This document shows, one piece after another, positions 35,652 to 45,762 of a stretch of 64,000 bases of DNA (positions are counted from its first letter, which is position 1; each line of letters begins with the position of its first letter). The DNA lies in assembly GCA_965228575.1 (NCBI GenBank), contig CBDDHW010000070.1:1-64000 (forward strand), in the 5' to 3' direction. The translations under genes were made by a program, and so were the position numbers. The notes under the pieces were generated by a model. That model was not told the origin of the DNA and searched no databases. It saw only the letters and a program-made list of their open reading frames with translations. This DNA comes from UBA11612 sp965228575 (GTDB lineage: Bacteria > Pseudomonadota > Alphaproteobacteria > Rhodospirillales > Rhodospirillaceae).

Positions 35652-36518
35652 TCAGTCGATGGCACCGAGTTCACCAGCTTCATAGGCAGCTACCACCGCA
35701 GCTAGTTGATCAACGTCGCTCATCGCGAAAGGGCCCTTTTGCACGAAAGGTTCGCGCAAGGGTGTGCCGCCGAGGAGCACGGCTTGTCCGCCTTCATCGC
35801 TTAGGAAGCGGATCTCGTTTGTGCCGCGGGTGACCAGGGCCGCGTCGCTGCTGAGCCGGTGGTGTGTTCCGTCGAGTTCGACTTGGATTTCACCGCGAAT
35901 GACGTGGAGCCAAGTGGTGTCTCCGAGACCCGCGCTATGGGTGAAGCTACCGCTGGCCTCTAGGGCGATATCGAGGATGGTGAAGGGCAAGGCGGGCGGT
36001 GTGGCGCCGCCGATGCCATTGCTTTTGCCAATCATCACCCGCACCCGATGGTCCGGGCCTTCTATAACCGGCACCTCCGTTGCCGCTACATGTCGCGCGC
36101 TGGGCGCCTCCAGCTTCTGTGCTGCTGGCAAATTGATAAAGATCTGCAGGGCGTGGGTGCGCGAGCCGGGGGTGGGCGCCTCATCATGCACCGCGCCGCG
36201 GGCGGCCTTCAGCCAGTAGAGATCGCCCGGGGCCAGCTCGACGTCGTTGCCCAGAGAATCTTTGTTGCGGAAGGTACCGGTGCTGTCCTCAAAGAGCACA
36301 CTCACCGCTGAGATCCCAGCATGGGCATGCGGGCCAAAGGTAGGCTCGGTCATGGTGAAGTGATCGACCATGATCAGTGGGTCCATCAATCCGTCAAGCT
36401 GGCGATGGATGAAGCTGAGCGCTTCGAAACCGTCGCCCCGGGTTATCTTTTCCCCTGGTTGAGATTTAGTGATCGCAGCCTGGGAGTTGAGGGTTTGAAC
36501 TATGTGTTGAACGGTCAT
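35652..36518 (-). CDS. pirin family protein
   Basis: A 288-residue bicupin of the pirin family. The N-terminal cupin has the metal motif HAHAGI followed by GDLYWLKAARGAVHDE (His, His, His, Glu pattern). Some bacterial pirins have quercetinase activity, others bind regulators; which applies here is unknown. GGAGG 5 nt before the ATG at 36518 fixes the start, about 70 codons inside the open frame. Confidence 0.92.
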   Translation of the reverse strand: MTVQHIVQTLNSQAAITKSQPGEKITRGDGFEALSFIHRQLDGLMDPLIMVDHFTMTEPTFGPHAHAGISAVSVLFEDSTGTFRNKDSLGNDVELAPGDLYWLKAARGAVHDEAPTPGSRTHALQIFINLPAAQKLEAPSARHVAATEVPVIEGPDHRVRVMIGKSNGIGGATPPALPFTILDIALEASGSFTHSAGLGDTTWLHVIRGEIQVELDGTHHRLSSDAALVTRGTNEIRFLSDEGGQAVLLGGTPLREPFVQKGPFAMSDVDQLAAVVAAYEAGELGAID

Positions 36519-36561
36519 GCTTGCCTCCGTTGCTAAGAGAGTCTGGAGTGAATTGGGCAGT

Positions 36562-37071
36562 TCAATAGGCCTGTCCCTGCAATTGGGTTGCCCAGAGGAG
36601 TCCGAACAGCAGTGCCGCTGACGACACACCGCATGCAATCGTCCGGACGGTATTCCAAAATGTCCAGCGTGGTAGATAGGTGCCCATCCAATACGCGCGC
36701 GTGCTCTCGGACGACAAATCCATAGCAGCAAGCGCCTCGTTCATTGGCACGTTGAAGAAGATCGTGACGCCAAAGCACCCGATCAAATAGACGAAGCCGG
36801 CTATCATCATCATCCTGCCGGGTCCGCCATCTACAAAAATGCCGCCATAGACTGCTAACAACAGTGACAGGACCGCCATACCGAGAAACAACGTCATGAA
36901 GACCCAGCGGAAGACCTCGCGATTGATGACCTGCATGGCCTCAGCGCCGCCCAGGCCGTGCGTAAGTGATAAAGAGCGCATGATAAAGTCGGAAAAGGCG
37001 AGAAAGACACCGCCAACAAGCGCGTAAGCTAGGATGACAAACTGCATCAGAAAAAAGATGAACGGGGACAT
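36562..37071 (-). CDS. DUF1772 (anthrone oxygenase-like) membrane protein
   Basis: A 169-residue protein with four transmembrane helices and the DUF1772 blocks (AYALVGGVFLAFSDFIM, FFNVPMNEALA, YWMGTYLPRWTFWNTVR). Some members are linked to anthrone oxygenation; others are of unknown function. It lies 43 bp upstream of pirin on the same strand, and the two are often neighbours of quinone or aromatic genes. Confidence 0.85.
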   Translation of the reverse strand: MSPFIFFLMQFVILAYALVGGVFLAFSDFIMRSLSLTHGLGGAEAMQVINREVFRWVFMTLFLGMAVLSLLLAVYGGIFVDGGPGRMMMIAGFVYLIGCFGVTIFFNVPMNEALAAMDLSSESTRAYWMGTYLPRWTFWNTVRTIACGVSSAALLFGLLWATQLQGQAY

Positions 37072-37131
37072 TGGGAGGCTCCTTTTTAGGGACAGTGATG
37101 CAGGGCCGAGCGCTCTTGCGCGGGCCGCAGC

Positions 37132-37932
37132 TTATGGTGGAAAGCTGCCTATCTTCGCTATCCACTCAATCACAGCATCAACGTAACCACGCGGCAGTAT
37201 GTGTTTGCTGTCAAACTCGATCCGAGCCACCTTTTCTCCACCAGCTTTAGCCAATGCGTCATTATCGGCCTTGCTTGAGAACTGGTCTTTGCTCGCTGTT
37301 ATCAAGAGCCATTGGGCTTGCACTTTGCTGGCATGGTTGACGGGCGCAACAACCTTTGCACTCTGTGCTGCCGGTGGCACCATAGTGACAATATGCGTCA
37401 CTTCCTTGTGTTTCGCCGCAAAAAGCACCACCATTTGCGCGCCCATACTGTATCCCGCCGCCAATATGTACTTGGGTGGTCCATATTTTTTGTTCACCTT
37501 TTCAAGCAACACATCATAGTCGTTCAACGTACCTTCGATCATTGCCAGATAGGGTTCGGGCTTGCCGGACCGTAAGTTTTTCAGCCGCATATGCGGCTTC
37601 ATCTCATCCTTTCGCATGCCATGTGAACGAGCGTCCAACGCGACAACCCGATACCCCTTGCGGATCAAATCCTTGGTAATCAGATCGGTATAGTAACGGT
37701 GGTTATCGGCGAGCCAATCCAGACTGGAACCGGTCATGCCGTGCATTAAAATTGCCAGTGGCGCATTTTTTCTGGTTGTTATGTTCTGATAAATGAAGCC
37801 GGTAATCCGGTTTCCGTCGGGGGCCTCCAAGGCAAGCGATTGAACATTGGTTTGCGCAAACGCGCTAGTGCTGTTCAAGAATACCGCCGGGACCGCGAGG
37901 GCCATCAATATTGCGATCAGTATATTTTTCAT
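37132..37932 (-). CDS. exported alpha/beta hydrolase
   Basis: A 266-residue protein with a signal peptide (MKNILIAILMALAVPAVF to AFA) and an alpha/beta-hydrolase fold: oxyanion segment LMHGMTGSS, nucleophile GYSMGA, and a late DSKHILP supplying the His. The substrate is unknown. GGAG 6 nt before the ATG at 37932 gives the start. It precedes DUF1772 and pirin by 60 bp on the same strand. Confidence 0.86.
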   Translation of the reverse strand: MKNILIAILMALAVPAVFLNSTSAFAQTNVQSLALEAPDGNRITGFIYQNITTRKNAPLAILMHGMTGSSLDWLADNHRYYTDLITKDLIRKGYRVVALDARSHGMRKDEMKPHMRLKNLRSGKPEPYLAMIEGTLNDYDVLLEKVNKKYGPPKYILAAGYSMGAQMVVLFAAKHKEVTHIVTMVPPAAQSAKVVAPVNHASKVQAQWLLITASKDQFSSKADNDALAKAGGEKVARIEFDSKHILPRGYVDAVIEWIAKIGSFPP

Positions 37933-37975
37933 TGGAATCTCCATAAGGTTTGGAGACCTATTAGCGCTGCCAAGG

Positions 37976-38475
37976 TCAAACTAGCGTCAAACAAAGTGTA
38001 TTGAGTTTTTCGAAAGGAGGGCGCCGCATCGCTATCGCGATTGTCCTACCAGGAAATGATCGCCAAAGTGCCGCCTTCTTCTCGGGCCGCAGCCTATGGC
38101 GGAAAGCAGCCAAGCAAAGCGCGGCAGTCACCAGTTCGAAAGCCAACGCTCCGAAGATGCCGCCAGACGGCATGCCATCGGCGACAAGGCCGACTAGCCG
38201 CCCGGCTGGAAAAAGCGAGGAACACAATCAGCGCGGCGAAGATTGACAGCTGGGACCATGCGGGACGCGCGATCCCGGCCAGCATTACAATGCCAAGCGC
38301 GGCAAGGCTGGGCTGCCGGGGCCCTCAACTCGCTCAAGAGGTTGGGGTCGTTGCTCAGTGTGATCCCGTAACTTGCGTAGAACGTATGTGGTGCTACCAG
38401 GATGAAGCCGCCGATGCTGAGTGCTGTGACACCCGAGATGCCGAGAGCGATCTTTTCAAGTCGTGTGAGGGTCAT
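37976..38475 (-). pseudogene. DUF4345-like membrane protein, broken by two frameshifts
   Basis: The start MTLTRLEKIALGISGVTAL with AAGGA 9 nt upstream opens a frame that fails near 38320. The next frame continues as LAALGIVMLAGIARPAW, and near 38225 a third frame continues as AGRLVGLVADGMPSGGIFGA to the stop. Read across the shifts these make one four-helix DUF4345-type protein. Neither break lies in a long homopolymer. Confidence 0.75.
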
Positions 38476-38508
38476 TGAGGTGTCCTTTTCGAGCATGAAT
38501 ACGACAAG

Positions 38509-39337
38509 TCAGGCTGCGCGCGGCCATGTGCCGGTCTGGGCCGCGGATCGCGCAAAGTCAGCAAAATCTTTAGGCATCCGCCCGCTGGCGCGTTGCACAC
38601 CGTCTGTGATATGCGCGTTGCGCCCGTCCAGCGTCTCTCTCGCGATAGCGGTGAAGACGTCGGCCACAAAGTCTCCGCCGGCTTCCGCGATGTTGGCGTG
38701 GAAATCCTCGAAGCTGATCGGGATGTACCGGATCGGGCGGCCGATGGCCTGACCTAGTTCCTGAGCCATGTTGGCGAAAGTTATCAGGCGTGGCCCCGTC
38801 ACCTCGTAAAGTTCGTTCCTATGGACTGTCTTCGGTCAGCGCGGCCACTGCGACATCCGCGATATCGTCGATGTTGATAATCGGCTCCGCGACATCACCG
38901 CCGGGCATCGGAAGGACGCCGCTGAGGATCGGGTCGCGCAGGTAACCTTCACTAAAATTCTGCGCGAACCAGGCCGAACGCACGATGGTGAAACCTAGGC
39001 CCGAGTTGCGGACAACCTCCTCGCCCAGGCGGGCGTGGTGTTCGCCTCGGCCCGACAGCAGCACAAGGTGCTCAAGCTCGCAGTCCTTAGCCGTCTCACA
39101 AAGTGACTCCAGTTTCTCGACCGCGCCTGGGAACGCGAGATCGGGGAAATAGGTGACGTAGGCAGCGCGCGCACCTTTCAACGCGGGCGTCCACGTTTCG
39201 GGGGCCTCCCAGTCGAAGGGCGTGGCGGAGTTGCGGGAGCCACGACGGACTGACTGGCCTCTGGCTTCTAGTCCGGCGGCAACGCGGCGGCCGGTCTTGC
39301 CGGTGGCGCCAATAACGAGGATGGGTTGGCCTTGCAT
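38509..39337 (-). pseudogene. NmrA-like NAD(P)-binding protein, frameshifted
   Basis: The frame from ATG 39337 (GGAG 8 nt before it) begins ILVIGATGKTGRRVAAGL, a Rossmann loop of NmrA-type reductases, and runs to a stop at 38819. The neighbouring frame continues with RNELYEVTGPRLITFANMAQELG, the normal C-terminal half of this family, to 38509. One inserted base near 38815 explains both. The intact protein would have about 275 residues. Confidence 0.85.
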
Positions 39338-39443
39338 GGGTCTTGCTCCTTGGCTCGAAGTGATGGCCAAGGAATAGTCGCGTTGGCACGGAGCGGTATT
39401 GACCGGCCTTGCCACCGTTTTGACCGTTGCCGCCAAAGCGGGT

Positions 39444-40450
39444 TTACCGAGTCATTATGCCCTTTCGGTAGCTAGCAGGCGTCGTACCTACCCAACGCTT
39501 GAAGGCCCTAGTGAAGGAACTCTGTTCGGAGAACCCTGTTAGGAATGCGATCTCGGCAAGCGAGTGGCTCTCGTCGCGCAATAGGCCTTCTGCTAAGTCA
39601 CGGCGGGTGTCTTCAGTCAGGGTTTGAAAACTCATCCCGTGATCTGACAGACGCCGGTGAAACGAGCGAACGCTAAGGCCTAGGCCGCGCGCGATGTCCG
39701 CCATCTTGGGCGAACCTTCGCTGAGCGCCTGCGCGATAGCGTCCTTTGCGCGGGTAACTACCGGGGCCTCAGTGGCGATCTCCGCCAACTCGGCATCGAG
39801 ATGTGAGATCAGGTATCGGGAAATCCCTTCGTCTCCAAGAATGTTCGGCTGCTCCAGCGTCTCTTGCGCGAACAGGAGCGCATCCAGCTCCGCGTCGAAC
39901 CGGATGGGACAACCGAAATAGTCAGCATGGTGTGAGGTGGACGAAGGGGCAGGATGCTGGATCAACACCTCCAGAGGCGCGACAGGCACCGGGCATACTT
40001 GCCTGGCAATCGACACGGCGCTTGCCAGCGTCGCCTCGTTCGACAACCTCAGGCCGAGCCGTCGATCGCCGGATCGGTGAAGGATAAAAAAGCGTGGCCT
40101 CGCGGATCAAGTCGCAGTTCGTATTCCACGACGCTCGTCCAGAGCCGGGCATAACGCTCCACCCTCGCATAGGAACCACCAAGTGTCGTCGCCGCCTTGA
40201 ATGCCAATCCTAATGCGCCATACTCATCGAGGCGCATGGATGCACCAACTCGCACCGGCAGATCGGTCACATCTGTTTGTGAGGCGATCCGCTCCAGCAT
40301 GCTGTAATATGTGTCGGCTGGGATCATCGCCTTTGGATCCCATTCGCCCTCCGCATCGAGACCGACCGAGGCAAGTAGGGCGGCTGTATCGACTTGATCG
40401 CCGGCTGCGGCGACCATTTTTCGCGCGAACAATGAAGTAACGTAGCCCAT
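39444..40450 (-). pseudogene. AraC-family regulator, frameshifted
   Basis: The first part (40049-40450) is an arabinose-binding-like effector domain starting MGYVTSLFARKMV. It stops at FTDPAIDGSA, and the adjacent frame carries on with LRLSNEATLASAV to a complete AraC HTH (MADIARGLGLSVRSFHRRL, LAEIAFLTGFSEQSSFTRAFKRW). A single indel at about 40050-40065 joins them into a normal regulator of about 335 residues. It lies next to the broken NmrA gene, which it could have controlled. Confidence 0.87.
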
Positions 40451-40944
40451 GATCCAGAAGGCTATCCGTAATGGGACTGACGTCCAATCATTTCACTGTC
40501 TGTCGAGTTGAAGACAGCGCCTAACTAAGAGCCGGGGCTGTTTCGAGCTGAGCTCGAGTTGCGCAGAGCTATAAGGCTTGCGGATTCAAGTCGCTGGCGA
40601 TCGCGTAGCATAGGCACTGCATCTATAAATTCCCTGCCAGTCGCCTCTAATATTGATCAAATTGGGCAGATTGCCGGAGGATTTGGCCAGTAAAACCTGA
40701 TGAGGTTGGATTCCCTGTTTTTTCCCTGTTCTTGGCACGGTAGAACGAGGGCCTATGCGCCGGTAAATCGCAGAATTCAGCTAATAACTGGGGATTTTTG
40801 GCAGGCGACGATCCTGGGAACCAATGTTTTATCCCTGTTAATTCCCTGAAAGCAGGGAATTGGTCTGTGAAACGGGAGAATCCTGCGAAGGCGACTGAAC
40901 CCTCCGCCATTTTTATCCATGAGTTTTGCGGTTTTTTTAAGCGG
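40451..40944. repeat. intergenic with perfect hairpin
   Basis: About 490 bp without a recognised gene. It contains repeated CCCTG words and a perfect 9-bp inverted repeat AATTCCCTG-AAAG-CAGGGAATT at 40840-40861, with no T run. This could be a relic of a mobile sequence or a dispersed intergenic repeat; a 123-codon frame through it (minus) has no family likeness. Confidence 0.5.
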
Positions 40945-42681
40945 CTACAGGGCAGATTTGCCCCGCAGTCGTTCGGTCGCACGAGCATCAAGCGACCCCA
41001 TTTCGTCCACCACAACACCGTAGGTATTCTTAGCGGCGCCTACGCTTACAACTCCGTCAAGAACATCGCGCGCGACCGCCTTGGGGTCGCGCCGCCAAGG
41101 GTCGCCCCAACCGCCGCCGCCCGATGAACTAATCTTGTATTTCGGATTCTTGAGATCTCGTTTGCCATAAATTGGGAGATCGTTGAGGGGCTTTCCGTCG
41201 CTCTCAATAGCGACCTCCGCGCTTAGACCATCTCCTCCGCCGTTCGTACCGTATGCCGCCGTATAGTTGAGGCCCTCGCTCCGCAAGCTTTCAACGACCT
41301 CTCCGTCTATTTCCGCCTCGTATTCGATTCCGGCTCCGCCCCGCCGTTCGCCTGGTCCAGCGCTGTCACAGCGAATCTCCTGCCGATGAATTCGGATTGG
41401 GTAGAGTCGCTCGTAAGCCTCAACATTCGGTAATGTTAGGCCTCCAAGTGCTCCAAGGAGGCCGATTTGATGAAACCCATCGCGTTCCGCAACGGCGCCC
41501 GCGCCTGGTAGGGCGTTCCAATGGTAGAGTACGTAGGGTTCATCTGCTTTATTTTTGCCCGAGCTAATGCCGTGAGCAATTTTGCCCCATCCCGCGCACG
41601 CGCGTGATGGGTCTGCTTGACCAAGGGCTTTCCACACCGCCTGAATAATCTCGTGGCCCATATACACGGTGCTCATGGTTTGCGCTGCAGGCGGATTGGG
41701 ATTGATGAGCGTTCCCGGTGGTAGAACAAACTCTACCGATCGAAAGGTGCCTTCATTAATCGGAATGTCGCCGCCGAGAAATGAGGCGAGGCCGACATAG
41801 GTCTGCGAATGGGTGTTTGCGAGGGGGCTGTTCTTGAAACCGCGCATCTGGGGGTCGGTGCCGGTGAAATCGACTTTTAGCTGGTCACCCTTAACGGTCA
41901 GTGCGACATGAATATTGAATTTCCCTTGGGAAAAGCAGTCATTATCTGTGTGCTCGTCACCCTCGTAATGTCCATCCGGCAGTTTGGCAATAATTTGACG
42001 GAAGCGCGCGTCCGCATGATCCAGCAACGCATCAAAAACATTCGCAATTGCGTCTTCGCCCAGTTCCTCTCCGAGTGTAACGATGCGATCTCCCCCCAAA
42101 CTCGTTGCGCCGAGCATGGCTTGTAAATCGCCATCTAATAATTCCGGGGTGCGAGTATTGAGAAGAAGGAGTTCCCATACATCGCGGTGAACAACGCCTT
42201 TCTCAACGAGCCGAAGAGGCGGTAGCCGAATTCCTTCGTGAAAAATTTCTGTGGCCTCGCCGTTGTAGGTTCCTGGCGCCCCGCCGCCAATATCTGACTG
42301 GTGCGCGCGATTGCATGCAAACGCTATGAGCTTTTCGGCAACGAACACGGGTGTAGCAATAACCCAATCAGGAAGATGATTGCCGCCCGCCTCGTAAGGA
42401 TCGTTCATCAAGAACACATCACCTTTTGCAATGTCTTCTCCGAACGCGGCAAGGAGCGCTCGTGCGGCAAATCCACCACCCGCGGCATGAGCTGGGAGGC
42501 CGTCCGCTTGGCTAATGACACGGCCGTCGCGGCCAGTGATATAGCAACTAAAGTCGTGCGCCTGACTAAAGATCGGACTTAGTGAGGTTTGCGACATCAC
42601 CCAGCCCATTTGCCGGCAGATGTGATCAAGGCGGTTTTGTGTGAGCGCGAGAAGAACAGGATCGATCGTTTGAGTTCCCAT
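40945..42681 (-). CDS. hydantoinase B/oxoprolinase family subunit, second copy
   Basis: A 578-residue HyuB-type subunit, very close to the protein encoded at 44020-45762 along its whole length (for example LDHICRQMGWVMSQT, DEPYVLYHW, GERRGGAGIEYEAE). HyuB works with HyuA in ATP-dependent opening of hydantoin or oxoproline rings. AAGGAAACGGAA before the ATG is a usable ribosome site. No intact hyuA accompanies this copy: it lies downstream of a broken binding-protein gene and short relics of DUF1028 and hyuA. It may pair with the HyuA at 45762-47804. Confidence 0.92.
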   Translation of the reverse strand: MGTQTIDPVLLALTQNRLDHICRQMGWVMSQTSLSPIFSQAHDFSCYITGRDGRVISQADGLPAHAAGGGFAARALLAAFGEDIAKGDVFLMNDPYEAGGNHLPDWVIATPVFVAEKLIAFACNRAHQSDIGGGAPGTYNGEATEIFHEGIRLPPLRLVEKGVVHRDVWELLLLNTRTPELLDGDLQAMLGATSLGGDRIVTLGEELGEDAIANVFDALLDHADARFRQIIAKLPDGHYEGDEHTDNDCFSQGKFNIHVALTVKGDQLKVDFTGTDPQMRGFKNSPLANTHSQTYVGLASFLGGDIPINEGTFRSVEFVLPPGTLINPNPPAAQTMSTVYMGHEIIQAVWKALGQADPSRACAGWGKIAHGISSGKNKADEPYVLYHWNALPGAGAVAERDGFHQIGLLGALGGLTLPNVEAYERLYPIRIHRQEIRCDSAGPGERRGGAGIEYEAEIDGEVVESLRSEGLNYTAAYGTNGGGDGLSAEVAIESDGKPLNDLPIYGKRDLKNPKYKISSSGGGGWGDPWRRDPKAVARDVLDGVVSVGAAKNTYGVVVDEMGSLDARATERLRGKSAL

Positions 42682-42797
42682 TTCCGTTTCCTTAGTTCAA
42701 CGAGATAATTTCCACGCGCAAATCGCACCGTGCGACCAACTGATCACCATGCGTCATAATCGCTGCAGAGAGTTGACCGTCTTCCTGGCCGCCCGCA
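42682..42797 (-). pseudogene. relics of hyuA 3' end and DUF1028 gene
   Basis: About 20 bp at 42691-42711 match the hyuA end at 45768-45788 (coding LIEL-stop). The next roughly 85 bp, to 42797, match the DUF1028 gene around 48000-48100 (coding VSRCDLRVDI and neighbours). They run straight into the binding-protein pseudogene, so potA and most of DUF1028 and hyuA have been deleted. Confidence 0.75.
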
Positions 42798-43885
42798 TCA
42801 CGCAGCCTTTACCTCGTTCCAGATTTCAATCCAGCGTGATCTATCTTTAGGAATATTTTTGGGTGTCAATCTCGATATGGTCTTGGGGTCAATGCCGAGC
42901 TCCTTCACTAACTCGGGTTCGAGGCGATCTACCGCCGCTTTGGAAGAAGGTGCATAACGGACATAGCGTGCCATCATCTCACCGTACTCCGGGCTGAGGG
43001 TAAAATTCGCAAAATCCTCGACGAGCGAGAGTTTGCGAGTGCCTTTCACTGCTGAAACCGCTTCAGTCCAACCGATAGCCCCTTCTTTGGGCCAAACCCA
43101 CGCAGCATCAATGCCCGCCTTGCGCAAGGGCGCGATCACTGTGAGGAAACTCCAAGCAACAACAACCTCTCCTGAAGCCAACATGTTTTGAACATCGGCA
43201 ACGTTTTTTCCAATAGGCGCGCACAAGGGGTTTTTGTGAAATGAGAAGTTTCTTTGCTTCCTGCAGTTCTTTTTCTTCCATCTCGAAGGGTTTTTTTATC
43301 CCGAGCCGGAGTGCGGCGAGCGCAAGGGCGTCTTCGGGGTCGTCCCGCATGGCGATGCGACCTTTCCACTTCGGATCAAACAAAGGGTCCATAGAATCAA
43401 TCTCGCCCGTAACCTCCCGATTATAGGCGATGGCGTTGGCGCCCCATACGAAAGGCACGCCATAGAGTTTACCTCCGACCGACCACTCGGGCAGCGCCTG
43501 AAATTCTGGAAAGAGGGTATTCGTATTTGTCAATTTCGCAGGATCAAGCGGTTCGATGACGCCGGCTTTCACAGCGAGGGCGACATAATTTTGAGAAGGT
43601 ACGATCATGTCGTACAGCCGGGTACCACCACCGCGCAGTTTTCGCCACCATTTCGTCCGCGGTGCTGTAGAACGTCGGTCTCAAGTCAACGTTTAGGTGT
43701 GTCTTGGCGCTATCGATAAAGGGCTGTTCACCCCAAGTCGACCATGTAAAGTAATTCAGCATGCGCTCTTGAGCGAGTACATGACTGGCAAACCCTGTTG
43801 TGCTCACGGCCGCCGCACCAATCGCGCACAATGTTTGCCGCCGGGTCATTCCTGCAGGAAGCAGTATGTTGAATGTTTCTGTCAT
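42798..43885 (-). pseudogene. PotD-like binding protein, two frameshifts
   Basis: Pieced together from three frames, this matches the intact binding protein at 49644-50738 throughout (LPAGMTRRQTL, YFTWSTWGEQPFIDSAK, YGVPFVWGANAIAYNREVTG, KAGIDAAWVWPKEGAIGW). The breaks are single extra bases in an A run at about 43640 and another at about 43205, relative to the intact copy. Both are in short homopolymers, so a sequencing error is possible, but the deletion next door supports real decay. Apparent start ATG at 43885. Confidence 0.88.
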
Positions 43886-44019
43886 TCCGTACTCTCCGGC
43901 GTCTTTTGCGGTTAAACACTCTACTGTAACGTTATTGACTCCGTGCACAGCAAATTAAATTGTGCGATTCACATTCTCTCCGCCATTTTCCCTATAAACC
44001 TCGCCGATTTTCAACGTGA

Positions 44020-45762
44020 TTATGAGGCGGGCTGACTCCGCAGTCGTTCGGTCGCTTTAGCGTCTAGCGATCCCATTTCATCCACCACAACCCCGTAGGT
44101 ATTTTTAGCGGCGCTTGCGCTCACAACTCCGTCCAGAACATCGCGTGCGACGGCGCCCGGATCGCGCTGCCGCGGATCACCCCAACCGCCACCGCCCGCA
44201 GAGCGGACGGTAAATTTCGGATTCGTTAGTGTACGCTTCCCGAACAATGGCAGGTCGTTGACGATTTTCTCGCTGCTCTCGATCTGCAACTCGGCGTTCA
44301 GTCCGTCCCCCCCGCCGTTGGTTCCATAGGCAGCTGCATAGGTTAAACCTTCGCTGCGAAATGACTGAACCACCTCTCCGTCAATTTCCGCTTCGTATTC
44401 GATCCCTGCGCCCCCGCGCCGTTCACCTGCGCCGGCGCTGTCGCAGCGGATCTCCTGGCGGGTAATTCGAATGGGATATAGCCGCTCGTAGGCTTCGGCG
44501 TTGGGGATCGTGAGTCCGCCGAGTGCACCAAGAAGACCGATCTGGTGAAAACCATCGCGTTCTGCAACCGCGCCCGCGGCCGAGAGACAGTTCCAATGAT
44601 ATAGGACGTAAGGTTCGTCTGCCGCGTTCTTGCCGGTGCTAATACCGTGCACGGTTTTGCCCCAGCCCGCGCACGCACGCGATGAATCCGCTTGAGCAAG
44701 CGCCTTCCACACTGCGTGAATAATCTCATGGCCCATATACATGGTGCTCATGGTTTGGGCGGCCGGTGGGTTTGGATTAATGAGCGTGCCGGGCGGCAAA
44801 ATGAGATCAACAGACCGGAAAGTGCCTTCGTTGATCGGAATGTCGCCGCCCAGGAACGAGGCAAGACCGACATAGGTGAGGGAATGGGTGTTCGCGAGCG
44901 GACTGTTCTTAAACCCGCGCATCTGCGGATCGGTGCCCGTGTAGTCAATCGTCAGTTTATCGCCCTCAATAGTGAGCGTGACGTGGATGTTAAATCGGCC
45001 GTGCTCAAAGCAATCGTTGTCCGTGTGTTCGTCACCTTCATATTTGCCGTCAGGTAGCGTGGCGATGACTTGACGAAACCGGGTGTCGGCATGGTCGAGC
45101 ACAGCGTCGAACACATCGGCTATCGCCGTCTCACCGATTTCGTTCCCCAGCGCCACAATGCGGTCTCTGCCGACGTGCGTTGCGCCGATCATCGCTTGCA
45201 GGTCGCCGTCGAGAAGCTCGGGCGTGCGGCTATTCAGAAGTAACACCCGCCACACGTCGCTCCGTGTGACACCTTTTTCAACGAGCCGCACCGGCGGCAA
45301 GCGAATCCCTTCATGAAAGATTTCCGTGGCATCTCCATTGTAGGTTCCGGGGGCGCCTCCGCCGATATCCGACTGGTGCGCCCGATCGCAAGCAAAAGCG
45401 ACCAGTTTTCCCGCGACGAATACCGGCGTTGCAATAACCCAATCGGGCAAATGATTTCCCCCGCCTTTGTAGGGGTCGTTCATCAGGAATACATCGTCTT
45501 CCGAAATATCTTCGCCAAAGGCTGCCAAAAGCGCGCGCACCGCGAACCCACCGCCGGCCGCGTGCGCGGGCAGGCCGTCGGCTTGGCTGATGATGTGACC
45601 ATCGCGTCCGGTGATATAACAGCTGAAGTCATGGGCTTGGCTAAAGATGGGGCTGAGCGCCGTTTGCGACATCACCCATCCCATTTGCCGGCAAATGTGA
45701 TCAAGGCGGTTTTGGGTGAGCGCGAGAAGTACTGGATCGAGAGTTTGATTTGGCAATTTCAT
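44020..45762 (-). CDS. hyuB: hydantoinase B/oxoprolinase subunit HyuB
   Basis: A 580-residue subunit of an ATP-dependent hydantoinase/oxoprolinase-type enzyme. Conserved blocks include HAAGGGF, NDPYKGGNHLPDW, HQSDIGGGAPGTYNGDATEIFHEG and GGGGWGDP. It is last gene of the pot-DUF1028-hyuA-hyuB operon and its ATG at 45762 touches the hyuA stop (TGATG). With HyuA it would hydrolyse a cyclic imide or lactam imported by the transporter encoded upstream. Confidence 0.94.
   Translation of the reverse strand: MKLPNQTLDPVLLALTQNRLDHICRQMGWVMSQTALSPIFSQAHDFSCYITGRDGHIISQADGLPAHAAGGGFAVRALLAAFGEDISEDDVFLMNDPYKGGGNHLPDWVIATPVFVAGKLVAFACDRAHQSDIGGGAPGTYNGDATEIFHEGIRLPPVRLVEKGVTRSDVWRVLLLNSRTPELLDGDLQAMIGATHVGRDRIVALGNEIGETAIADVFDAVLDHADTRFRQVIATLPDGKYEGDEHTDNDCFEHGRFNIHVTLTIEGDKLTIDYTGTDPQMRGFKNSPLANTHSLTYVGLASFLGGDIPINEGTFRSVDLILPPGTLINPNPPAAQTMSTMYMGHEIIHAVWKALAQADSSRACAGWGKTVHGISTGKNAADEPYVLYHWNCLSAAGAVAERDGFHQIGLLGALGGLTIPNAEAYERLYPIRITRQEIRCDSAGAGERRGGAGIEYEAEIDGEVVQSFRSEGLTYAAAYGTNGGGDGLNAELQIESSEKIVNDLPLFGKRTLTNPKFTVRSAGGGGWGDPRQRDPGAVARDVLDGVVSASAAKNTYGVVVDEMGSLDAKATERLRSQPAS

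Noticed and set aside
40647..41018. Minus-strand 123-codon frame across the CCCTG-rich region
   Set aside because: It overlaps the hyuB end and resembles translated non-coding repeat sequence.
43975..43985. TCTCTCCGCCA matching the tRNA-Ser end, as the right att site of the island
   Set aside because: Only 11 bp agree with the repeat and the flanks differ; chance is a fair explanation and the position is inside the duplicated operon.
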